A stretch of 64,000 nt of DNA from Kribbella jiaozuonensis (GTDB taxonomy: Bacteria > Actinomycetota > Actinomycetes > Propionibacteriales > Kribbellaceae). How positions within the stretch are numbered: the stretch's first letter is position 1; the number at the start of each line of letters is the position of its first letter. Location of the stretch: the NCBI RefSeq assembly GCF_005233875.1, contig NZ_SZPZ01000005.1, positions 1-64,000 on the forward strand, in the 5' to 3' direction. A model generated the notes under the pieces. The model was given only the letters and a program-made list of their open reading frames with translations, ran no database searches and was not told the DNA's origin. A program made the translations under genes and the position numbers. Of the stretch, positions 17,101-24,734 are shown one piece after another.

Positions 17101-19829
17101 ACCGGCGTCGCGACGCCGGTGAACTTCGGCATCGGATCGACCACGACCTTGCCCTCCGGCGTCGCCGTGTAAGTCGCCTGGCCCACGATCACGACCGTTG
17201 CTGTCGGCTCCTTCGTCGTCGGGTCGATCAGCCGCACGCTGCTCGGCACCAGCGGCACGGACGGGTCACCCGCGTCGTCGTTCGCCAGCACCGGCACGGT
17301 CGCGTTCGTGTCGTACGCCGTACTCGCGGTGTCGTCGGACGCGTCGGGCTGCACCCTTGTCACCCGCACGGTCAGCGTCGACTTCCCGATCGCGTCGTTG
17401 CTATCAGCAACCTGATAAGGGATCGGAGTCGCGGTTCCACTGAACGTCGGCAACGGCTCGAACAGCACCTGGCCGTCCGGCTTGACGGTGTACTTGCCCT
17501 GACCGGCGACCACCAGAGTCGTCAACGGATCACCGTCCGACAGCGCCAGCAACCGCACGCTCTCCGGCTTCAGTACGGCACCGGTCGGACCTGGCTTGTC
17601 GTTGTCGAGGACGGCAATGACCACCGAGCGACCCTGCAGTGTGGTGATCGTGTCCGGGTTCGCGACCGGCGGCCCGGGTGCGTCGACGGAGACGGTGAGT
17701 ACGGCGCGTGCCGGCGTACCGTTCTTGTCGAGGACCTGGTAGGTCAGCGGCTTACCGACGCCTTTGAACCCGTGCACCGGCTGGAAGCTCACCTCGCCGG
17801 CGGCAACCAGATACGTGCCCTGCTGCGCGATCGTCACCTTGTCGACGAGCTGCCGGGTGACCGGGTCGACGAGCCGCAGCGTGGTCGGCACGAGCGGTGC
17901 GTCCGGCGAGCCTGGGAGGTCGTTGTCGAGCACGGGTACGACGACGTCCGTGTCGAACGCGGTCGAGATCGAGTCGCCGTTGGCTGTCGGCGTGACCGGC
18001 GTGACCGTTACGGCGAGCGTGGACTCGGCGGTCTGGTGGGTGGTGTCGGAGACGCGGTAGCCGATCGACGTACCGACGCCGGTGAACTGCGGCTGCGGTA
18101 CGAAGTCCACGCCGCCGTCGGGCTTCACGACGTACTCACCCTCGCCGGCGATCACCACCTTCTTCTTGAAGGTCGCGTCGGCCGGATCGCGCAGTACGAC
18201 GGATGTGGGGTCAAGTTGCACACCGGCCGCGGCGCGGTCGTTGGCCAACGGCTTGACGGACACGCTGACGTTCTGCGGAGTGGTCGCGGTGTCGGGCATG
18301 GCCACAGGGTGGTCGGGCAGCGAGACCGTGACGGTGAGCTTGGCGGTCGCGGTGATGCCATTGCTGTCGGCAACGCGGTACGCGACGGGCTTGGCCGGAC
18401 CAACGAACCCGGGCACCGACTCGACACGGATCGTGCCGTCGGGTTTGGCGACGTACTTCGCCTGGCCGACCACGTTCACCATCTCGACGCATTTGCCGCC
18501 GTCGAGGAGGCAGAGAGTCGCGGGCGCCAGCGGGGCCGAGGGGTCGCCGGGCTTGTCGTTGGCGAGCACCGGGACGATGACCGCGGTGTTGAACGCAGTC
18601 GTCGCGGTGTCGTCGGTCAGCACCGGCGGTGGCGGTGGCGTGATCGCGAACGGGTAGTCCTCGACCTCACCCGAGTCGGCGGCTCCGGTCGACTTCTCGA
18701 CCTGTACGTCGCTGTAGCCGACCCGCACCCGCGCGTACGACGCTCCGGCCTTGGGAGCGATCTCGGACCACTGCAACGTGACGGTCGTCTGCTGGGCGGC
18801 GAATGCGGCGCAGGCTCGCTCGCCCGGCTCGAACGTGCCGTTGACGTTGAAGTCGATCCACGCGCACGCGCGTCCGGCCTTCGACGTACCCGCGAGCTGC
18901 AGGTCGGCGGCGTACGTCGTCTGGTTGGTGCGAAGCGGCTTGAAGACGACCCCGTCGTCGGCCTGATCCGCTGTGGCCGGACCGGTGGTGCCGTTCGCGA
19001 CGTCGGCGTTGTCCTCGGTGACGTCCTTCCCCAGCTGTACGTCGCTGAGCACCGACCACGCTGCGCCGTACGACGTCGGCGCGTCACCGAAGTCCTCGGG
19101 CATCGACGCGACGATCGAGAATGCGTCGCCGGAGGACGCGTTGTTGATGGCTGGGAGCTTCGGGTGCTTCGTGAATTGTGCGCTGATCGCGAAGGAGAGT
19201 TTGCTGACAACGCCGTTCACCCGGACCGATCCGCACGCGGCGGTCGCGGAGGTGTCGAGACCGGACGGGGATTTGGTGTTGACGCAGTTCGGGCCGGCGT
19301 CGTGGTTGGCGGCGGTGATCGTGTCGCTGGTGACGGTGAGGTTGTTGCCTTGCCCAAGCTTCGTCAGACTGAGGCCGGCGGTGGTCAGCTTCAGGATCGA
19401 GTGCAGCTCGGACTGCGCGATCGGCTTGCCGCTGTCGGTCCGGGTGACGGAGCCGCCGATGCCGCCGAGGTGCAGGACCGGGTTGCGGACGGGCTGGGAG
19501 AACGCGATCGTCACCGTGCCGCGATCGCCGCAGCCGCCGGTCGACGCGCAGTCGCCGGTGTTGACTACGACGTCCTGCGCGGGGACGTCCGTGCCGATCG
19601 CGGGCTGGTAGGTGGTCGGGCCGATGCCGCGGAAGCCGGCTGTTGTCGGGTCTCCGAGCTCGGTGTGCCCGCTCGCCGTGATCGTCTGCCGCAACCCCGA
19701 ACCCGGCATGACCGCGGTCGCCTGCTCGGTGAACGGAGTGGCCGGCACTTGGTACGCGTTTGCGGTGACAGTGCCCAGGCTCAACAGGCCGGTGGCAAGA
19801 AGAATGGCCCCCGGTCGGGTAGCCCGCAT
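14097..19829 (-). CDS. Giant sortase-anchored surface protein with GEVED and CshA-type fibril repeats
   Basis: A 1910-residue cell-wall protein. Residues 1-25 are a signal peptide ending TANA. Around 240-395 is a GEVED-type module (DFGDAPTSYGAAW to SGEVEDYPF). From about 405 to 1820 there are 14 repeats of about 100 residues, each opening with a DxATT...VLxNDxPG motif. They resemble CshA-type fibril repeats of streptococcal adhesins and alternate strictly between two flavours: type A (NDKPGDPSAPL) and type B (QNVxVxVxPL...LD). The C-terminus has LPPTG at 1878-1882, a hydrophobic helix and the tail RTRR, a sortase sorting signal. Role in adhesion or hyphal surface structure is inference. GGGAGGG precedes the ATG. 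Confidence 0.88.
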   Translation of the reverse strand: MRATRPGAILLATGLLSLGTVTANAYQVPATPFTEQATAVMPGSGLRQTITASGHTELGDPTTAGFRGIGPTTYQPAIGTDVPAQDVVVNTGDCASTGGCGDRGTVTIAFSQPVRNPVLHLGGIGGSVTRTDSGKPIAQSELHSILKLTTAGLSLTKLGQGNNLTVTSDTITAANHDAGPNCVNTKSPSGLDTSATAACGSVRVNGVVSKLSFAISAQFTKHPKLPAINNASSGDAFSIVASMPEDFGDAPTSYGAAWSVLSDVQLGKDVTEDNADVANGTTGPATADQADDGVVFKPLRTNQTTYAADLQLAGTSKAGRACAWIDFNVNGTFEPGERACAAFAAQQTTVTLQWSEIAPKAGASYARVRVGYSDVQVEKSTGAADSGEVEDYPFAITPPPPPVLTDDTATTAFNTAVIVPVLANDKPGDPSAPLAPATLCLLDGGKCVEMVNVVGQAKYVAKPDGTIRVESVPGFVGPAKPVAYRVADSNGITATAKLTVTVSLPDHPVAMPDTATTPQNVSVSVKPLANDRAAAGVQLDPTSVVLRDPADATFKKKVVIAGEGEYVVKPDGGVDFVPQPQFTGVGTSIGYRVSDTTHQTAESTLAVTVTPVTPTANGDSISTAFDTDVVVPVLDNDLPGSPDAPLVPTTLRLVDPVTRQLVDKVTIAQQGTYLVAAGEVSFQPVHGFKGVGKPLTYQVLDKNGTPARAVLTVSVDAPGPPVANPDTITTLQGRSVVIAVLDNDKPGPTGAVLKPESVRLLALSDGDPLTTLVVAGQGKYTVKPDGQVLFEPLPTFSGTATPIPYQVADSNDAIGKSTLTVRVTRVQPDASDDTASTAYDTNATVPVLANDDAGDPSVPLVPSSVRLIDPTTKEPTATVVIVGQATYTATPEGKVVVDPMPKFTGVATPVTYRVSDVNGTTTTATLTVTVAKPPAPTAAPDTATGKQNLPLLVKPLVNDTAGRGSGLDPLSLTLVDPADGSLKKLVKIPGQADYQVNPDGTVRVDPLPGFTGPATKVTYGISDWFGQSARSTITVTITPITPDAADDTARTPYGKTVTVNVLANDKPGDPSAPLVPGSLLLVNPADGLPTASVRIPNEGVYTAAGGSVRFDPAATFRGPGTPLTYQVADSNGTRTTARLTVTVGKPPVAVADHASTLQNVTVTVNVLSNDIPGTDASLDRGSIGLLDATEYGKKLTVSKQGTYAVLPSGAIEFDPLPAFQGKALPIRYRVADSDGNYAATTLSMTVTPVRPVAVGDSAITPYGHAVTVNVLVNDKAGDPSAPLVPSSLVVKDAAGHYGKAMTRAGEGSYRVGDGGAVTFTPVKGFEGVTTPTTYRIADGNGTTAEGLLVLTVGKGPSAVADVATTKQNVNVTVDPLANDEPGTGAQLDRTSLQLYGGSWTGKVAIPGQGVFTVANGKIVFDPEPAYRGTVSVPYQVTDTTGNRASASVTVTVAPVTPVIADDTATTPYETPVTVDVLANDKPGDASAPLGNVQLVDPSTGDPVATLAVPGEGTFTVQPTGPIQFAPEDGFAGLTVPVGYQVADRNGTFGYGTLTITVQDRPVAMPDLARTKQHVVVTIDPLENDKPGPGAKLDPDSLLLVGPDGALVNQLTVPAQGTYVVAAGKIAFSPLAAFTGTARSTVYDVKDTNQNSARATITVTVAPVRPIVVDDNADTAFGKQVVVPVLDNDKPANPSAPLRPASVVLRDPADSKEKKSVTVPHEGTYAVNADGAVTYTPAKDFVGTTRSLAYRVTDANGTSDTALLDVTVAGPLLIKAVPDTATGTPGNPVAVNPLLNDSGAIKPSSVCLRTTAGTCAKHVTDGVGTWSVAGDGTVTLKPAAAFTGSAKATYQVGESTAPVKFTVGAEPTENPRTNTSADLPPTGGPPAIVLTLGTLLAALGATLLALARTRR

Positions 19830-19933
19830 GTGTCCCGCCCTCCCGAACGATCAGGGTGCCGAAGTGCATCGGCCGCGGGCGGGCGGACCTGCGTAGACAC
19901 AACGGTCTGCGCCGACCCAATGTTACGGGAGAA

Positions 19934-22144
19934 TCACTCTCCGAGTTCGTAGATCACGACCTTGCCGATGCTGTGTCGGCGTAGGGCGAGCTGGTCGAGT
20001 GCGGGCGAGACCGGGCCGTTGCGTGCGTCGGCATACAGCCAGTGGACGCCGTACTCGTCGTGCATCCGTCGCAGTACTTCGGCGGTCGGCGCGGTGAGGG
20101 CCTGGTTGGTGAGGGCGACGCGGTCCGGCCACGGCGACGGCTGCTCGGTGTAGCGACGGCCGCCGTTGCCCTGTTTGGCCATCGCCTGGTTCGTGTATGC
20201 CCAGCCCTCGATCAGGGTGCGACGACCGGCGATCCCGCTGACGAGGTACCCGCGTGCATCGCAGCCCGGCGCCGTCGTACCGGCCGGGCGGCACCAGGTG
20301 TTGGTCGTGACGACGTCGGTCGGCGCCGAGTTCTCACCGAGCCACAACGCTGCCTCGGCCTCGTCCGGGTAGACCCACCAGCGCGCGGCCCGATACGTCG
20401 GCGCCTTCTCGGTGTCACCGCGTAGGGCGCTTTGCAGGAACGAGCTGACCGGTGCCGTCGACAACAGCACGAGTACGACGAACATGCCGCCGCCTGCTTG
20501 CCGGAAGAACAGCCGCCACGCCGCGAGCAGCACGAGCGTGATGCCGAGGACGACGAGCAACATCCGCGTGCTCAACCACAGCTGCCGACCGGTCGACGCG
20601 GCCGGCACACCACGGGCCCAGACGAGCATGCCGGCGTACACGATCGAGAGCGCGAAGGCGGCGATCGCTATCGGGATCGGCCGGCGCGAAGCGCGTGCGC
20701 TGGTCGCGGCGAACCATCCGGCGCCGGCCAGGCTGAACGGTGCGGCCATGTAGACGAAGTACGACTCGCTCACGGACGGGTGGTCGATCAGCAGGTAGCC
20801 GGCCCAGCCCGCGATCATCGCGCCGAGCAGGAACCACGCGACCGGATCCTTGCGACCGACGACACCGAAGCCGGCCCAGGACATCGCTTGCAAGGTCAGC
20901 AGCAGACCAAGAAGCAGGCTGAGTGTTCCGAGCACATGGCCGTGTGCGAGCGCTGGAAGGATCAGCCCGCCGTCGCCAGGTTGTGTGGTGTCGCCGGTGG
21001 CTGCGGTGTAGACGGGAAGCGACTTCAGTACGGCGAGGAACTGCAGCTGCGACCCACTGGTGCTGCCGGCCACCGTCAGGAAGGTGACTGCACCTACCAG
21101 AAGCAGTGCGACCGTCGTACCGATCAGACGCCACGGCAGACGTCGCGTGGTGATCAGCAGGTAAAGCGCGGCCAGGCCGACTGCTGCGACCAGCAACGGG
21201 AGCACTGTGGGCTTCGAACCGCCGCCGACGACTGCAACGGGAACAGCGAGCAGCCATAGCCGGCTGGTGCCGCCCTTGAACAGGAGCTCGATCAGGAAGA
21301 TCGCGACTGCCACGCCGGCGACCATGCCGAACGTCTGCGACGGACTGAGCAGACTGACCGGCGGTGCGAGGTTCACGCTCGTGTCGACGAGCAGGAACAG
21401 CTGCGGCGCGGCCAGTGCGAGAGCCGCGAGTACGCCGGTCCACCACGTGCGGCTGACAGTGCGGGCCAGTGTCGCGCAGACGAGGAGTGAAACGACTAGC
21501 CAGGGCAGTATCCAGAGCCGGAACAGCACGACCATCGGGGTGAGGCGGGTGGTGTCGACTGCGGCGGCCATGTCGGCGTTAGCGAACCAGTGGTACTCGA
21601 GCCGCTCCCCCACCACCTGCGGGATCTCGGGCGGCACCGTCCGGGTCAGCTCGTTCACCATCGACAGGTGGTAGAGGAGGTCCGGGTAGTACGCCTCGCC
21701 GTGCGGCGGCATCGGGTGGTACGCCATCACGCCGAACGTGACCGCGCCCATCATCACCGCCGCCGACACAGCCAGTCCCCAGGTCCAGGCAACCGGCAGC
21801 GGTTTCGGATCGGCGATGCGCCAATGGGAGCGTCCGAAGATCGCGAAGCCGATCAGGACCAGCGCCGGCCAGACGATCAGCCAGCGTTGCCAGCCGAGCG
21901 CGGTGAAGATCGCCCAGCCGATCAGCTGCCAGGTCGCGCCGACGACCGAGCCGAGTCCGAGGTCCTCGGCCCAGTTACCGGTACTGCGCCAGGCCGCGCG
22001 GAGCAGCAGCGTGCCGGGCAGCGCGATCGCCAACGCGAAGTACGCGGCGTACTTGACGATCGGACCCGGTCCGACATCGCCCAGCGAAACGAACCCGCCG
22101 GCCGCTACCAGAATCGGCAGCAGCCACGGAAGCGACCTTTTCAT
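19934..22144 (-). CDS. Large polytopic membrane protein, putative GT-C-type glycosyltransferase
   Basis: A 736-residue integral membrane protein with about a dozen predicted transmembrane segments and a C-terminal extracytoplasmic domain (from about residue 580). Acidic and charged residues follow the early helices (NWAEDLGLG; HPMPPHGEAYYPDLLYHLS), as expected for lipid-sugar-dependent GT-C enzymes. I recognise no specific family member. Its ATG overlaps the stop of the GT2 gene (ATGA), and GT2/GT-C pairs commonly make a polyprenyl-linked sugar and then transfer it outside the membrane. It could instead be a flippase or polymerase. Confidence 0.7.
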   Translation of the reverse strand: MKRSLPWLLPILVAAGGFVSLGDVGPGPIVKYAAYFALAIALPGTLLLRAAWRSTGNWAEDLGLGSVVGATWQLIGWAIFTALGWQRWLIVWPALVLIGFAIFGRSHWRIADPKPLPVAWTWGLAVSAAVMMGAVTFGVMAYHPMPPHGEAYYPDLLYHLSMVNELTRTVPPEIPQVVGERLEYHWFANADMAAAVDTTRLTPMVVLFRLWILPWLVVSLLVCATLARTVSRTWWTGVLAALALAAPQLFLLVDTSVNLAPPVSLLSPSQTFGMVAGVAVAIFLIELLFKGGTSRLWLLAVPVAVVGGGSKPTVLPLLVAAVGLAALYLLITTRRLPWRLIGTTVALLLVGAVTFLTVAGSTSGSQLQFLAVLKSLPVYTAATGDTTQPGDGGLILPALAHGHVLGTLSLLLGLLLTLQAMSWAGFGVVGRKDPVAWFLLGAMIAGWAGYLLIDHPSVSESYFVYMAAPFSLAGAGWFAATSARASRRPIPIAIAAFALSIVYAGMLVWARGVPAASTGRQLWLSTRMLLVVLGITLVLLAAWRLFFRQAGGGMFVVLVLLSTAPVSSFLQSALRGDTEKAPTYRAARWWVYPDEAEAALWLGENSAPTDVVTTNTWCRPAGTTAPGCDARGYLVSGIAGRRTLIEGWAYTNQAMAKQGNGGRRYTEQPSPWPDRVALTNQALTAPTAEVLRRMHDEYGVHWLYADARNGPVSPALDQLALRRHSIGKVVIYELGE

Positions 22145-23127
22145 CTGTCAGAGGGGGCCTTGTGGTGCAGCGGTTCCTGATGGCCGTGGTCGCCGAGGCT
22201 GTCATAGCCGACGAGGAACTGCGGTCTGCGTTGACTCGACTGGAACAGGCGCGCGACGTACTCACCGAGCAGACCGAGGCACAGCAACTGGATCGCACCG
22301 ATCACGCTGACCGCGAGCACGGTCGACGTCCAGCCGGGGATGCTCCGGCCGGTCAGCTTGATCACCAGCGCACCGACGACGAACAGCCCGGACATCGCGC
22401 CACCGAGCAGCCCCAGCCAGGTCGCCAGCCGCAGCGGCGCGGCCGAGAACGCGGTCACGCTGTCGAACGCGAGCCGCAGCATCTTCGAGAAGTTGTACTT
22501 CGTCGTGCCGGCGGCTCGCTCCGCCCGCACGTACCGCACCTCGGCGCTCGGGAAGCCGAGCCACGGGATCACCAGGCGGAAGACCCGCCCGTCGTCCGGC
22601 AGCGCGTTCACCGCATCGACCACGCGTCGCGTCACCAACCGGAAGTCGGCCGCGTCGAACGGGATGTCCTTGCCGACCAGTCGGCACATCAACCGGTAGT
22701 ACAGCCGGGCGCTGGTCCGCTTCGCCCACGAGTCGCTGGAGCGGTCGGAGCGTACGCCGTACACAACATCGACGTCCTGCTCGTTGACCGCTTCGAGGAA
22801 TTCGGCGATGACCTCCGGCGGATCCTGGAGGTCGGCGTCGATCGTGACGACGTACTGGCCGCGGGCGCGCCGGAAGCCGGCCGACTGCGCGGCCTGGTGC
22901 CCGCTGTTGCGGAGCAGCCGGACCACCCGGAGCTGCGGCCAGTCCTCGGCGGCCGCGAGCAGCAGGGCCGCGGTCTTGTCCCGGCTGCCGTCGTCGACGA
23001 CGAGCAGCTCGTAGGTGATCCCCAGGCCGTCGAGCAGCGGGTGCATCCGTTCGAAGAAGATCGGCAGCACCTCCTCCTCGTCGTACATCGGTACGACGAC
23101 GGAGAGCTCGGGGTGCGGGTCCCGCAT
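22141..23127 (-). CDS. GT2 glycosyltransferase, polyprenyl-phosphate sugar synthase-like (GtrB/DPM1 type)
   Basis: A 328-residue membrane-bound family 2 glycosyltransferase. The N-terminal catalytic domain starts SVVVPMYDEEEVLP, with LLVVDDGSRD as the nucleotide-sugar motif and TIDADLQDPP as the metal-binding region. Two hydrophobic helices at about 235-258 and 268-292 give the GtrB-like topology. Such enzymes transfer a sugar from a nucleotide donor to polyprenyl phosphate on the cytoplasmic face. The stop overlaps the start of the next membrane protein. AAAGGTGA precedes the ATG. Confidence 0.88.
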   Translation of the reverse strand: MRDPHPELSVVVPMYDEEEVLPIFFERMHPLLDGLGITYELLVVDDGSRDKTAALLLAAAEDWPQLRVVRLLRNSGHQAAQSAGFRRARGQYVVTIDADLQDPPEVIAEFLEAVNEQDVDVVYGVRSDRSSDSWAKRTSARLYYRLMCRLVGKDIPFDAADFRLVTRRVVDAVNALPDDGRVFRLVIPWLGFPSAEVRYVRAERAAGTTKYNFSKMLRLAFDSVTAFSAAPLRLATWLGLLGGAMSGLFVVGALVIKLTGRSIPGWTSTVLAVSVIGAIQLLCLGLLGEYVARLFQSSQRRPQFLVGYDSLGDHGHQEPLHHKAPSDR

Positions 23128-23171
23128 CGGGTCACCTTTCGGATCTGAGGTGGCTGACCTTACTAGGGCAC

Positions 23172-24713
23172 TCAGGGGGAGATGGCCACCGCGCCGGTCC
23201 GGCGGGGGTCGCCGACGGCGAGGAGGCCGTCGGTCGGATCCCAGAACGCGGCGGCCACGCCGCCGAAGTACATCGAGTGCGGCGGCATCGGGCGGGTCGG
23301 GAGCGCGGTCGAACCGGAGACCGGGAGGTCGTCCTCGTAGTCGACGACGATGTCCTCGCGGACGCGGACGTGGAGGCGCGGATGCTCGACGGCTTCGCGG
23401 AGCGAGAGACCGCCGTGGGTGTAGAGGGCGTAGACCTGGGCGAGTGCGGTCGGGATCCGGTCCGATCCCGGCGAGCTGATCGCCAGCACGGCGCCGTCGC
23501 TCTCGCGGCGGGCGACGCTCGGGGCCATGTTCGAGGTGAGGCGGGTGCCGGGCGCGAGGCTGTGCGGGCCGCCGTGCAGGAGCTCCTGCTCACCGAGGGC
23601 GTTGTTCAGCCAGATGCCTGTGCCCGGGGTGAGTACGCCGGAGCCGTAGCCGGACGAGACGGTGATCGCGCACGCGTCGCCTTCGTCGTCGACGACCGAG
23701 ACCGTCGCCGTACTCGGTGAGGTCAGCGCGCGCAGGTCGCCGGCCGCGGCCAGGTCGAGGAGCTTCTGGCCTTCGAGTCGCCGGACGTCTTCCTCGTCCA
23801 GCTCCGCGAGCCGGCGGCCGAGGACGGCGTGTTGCACGTCGACGAGTCGCTCGATCTCGAACTGATTCCAGCTGCCGTCGGCCGGTACGCCATCGAGCAG
23901 CGCGAGCATCGCGGCGGCGGCGACTCCCCCGACGGCCGGCGGCGGGTTGGTCGCCAGGCGCCAGCCGTTCTGCTTGACGACGAGGGCCGGACGGACGACG
24001 GCCTCGTACGCCGCGAGGTCCTCGGCGGTGAGGATGCCGTCGTTCGCGGCCATGTCATGGATGAGGAGCTGCGCGAGCCGGCCGGTGTACATGGTCTCGG
24101 CGCCGTCGCGGGCGATCAGCTCGAGGGCTTCGGCGAGCTCGGGGATCACGACCGTGCTGCCGGCCTTGATCACCTCGCCGTCCTCGTTGTGGACGACGCC
24201 GTGGCTGGGCTGGTGCCAGCCGAAGATGATCTCGTGGGTGAAGCCGAGGTAGTACCCGGACGTGCGGCTGAGCGGGAAGCCGTTGCGGGCAACCTCGATC
24301 GCGGGCTGGACGACCTCACGCCACGCCGCCTTACCGGCCCGCCGGTGGGCGAGGTCGAGGGCCTTCATCCCGCCCGGGGTCGCGACGGAGCCGTGGCCGA
24401 CGGTGGTCGTCGTACCGCCGCCGTAGTCGGTCGTGATGTCCCAGACGCCCTGGCCGAACCGGTCGCTCGACAGGCCGCGGCCGGGCATCTCGACCCAGCC
24501 ATCGATGGTGATCGCCTCACCACCTGCGACCTGCAACGTGACGAATCCGCCAGAGGCCGGCGAGACGACGCCGATCTCGTTGACCATCGTGACCAGGGTG
24601 GCCGCAATGGCGGCGTCCACCGCGTTGCCGCCCTCGGCGGCAACCCGGACGCCGGCCTCCGCGGCCGCCTCGTTGGGCGCGGCGACCGCCACCCGCGGGT
24701 GACGGCCGCTCAT
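23172..24713 (-). CDS. Gamma-glutamyltransferase family protein
   Basis: A 513-residue Ntn-hydrolase-fold protein of the gamma-glutamyltranspeptidase family, which cleaves gamma-glutamyl bonds in glutathione-like compounds or related acyl substrates. GGNAVDAAIAATLVTMVNE near the N-terminus and SGYGSGVLTPGTGIWLNNAL in the small-subunit part are family hallmarks. The self-cleavage nucleophile is expected in SPSTATVSVVD, although the usual TTH triplet is altered to TAT. There is no obvious signal peptide, unlike periplasmic GGTs, so it is probably a cytoplasmic GGT-like acylase. Confidence 0.85.
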   Translation of the reverse strand: MSGRHPRVAVAAPNEAAAEAGVRVAAEGGNAVDAAIAATLVTMVNEIGVVSPASGGFVTLQVAGGEAITIDGWVEMPGRGLSSDRFGQGVWDITTDYGGGTTTTVGHGSVATPGGMKALDLAHRRAGKAAWREVVQPAIEVARNGFPLSRTSGYYLGFTHEIIFGWHQPSHGVVHNEDGEVIKAGSTVVIPELAEALELIARDGAETMYTGRLAQLLIHDMAANDGILTAEDLAAYEAVVRPALVVKQNGWRLATNPPPAVGGVAAAAMLALLDGVPADGSWNQFEIERLVDVQHAVLGRRLAELDEEDVRRLEGQKLLDLAAAGDLRALTSPSTATVSVVDDEGDACAITVSSGYGSGVLTPGTGIWLNNALGEQELLHGGPHSLAPGTRLTSNMAPSVARRESDGAVLAISSPGSDRIPTALAQVYALYTHGGLSLREAVEHPRLHVRVREDIVVDYEDDLPVSGSTALPTRPMPPHSMYFGGVAAAFWDPTDGLLAVGDPRRTGAVAISP

Positions 24714-24734
24714 CGCGCCTCCTCGGTCATGGAA

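Noticed and set aside
15111..19952. Very long open frame (about 1600 codons) antisense to the surface-protein gene
   Set aside because: Its translation is Arg/His-rich without domains, and it mirrors the codon pattern of the opposite strand. It is a GC-bias shadow of the repeat-rich gene.
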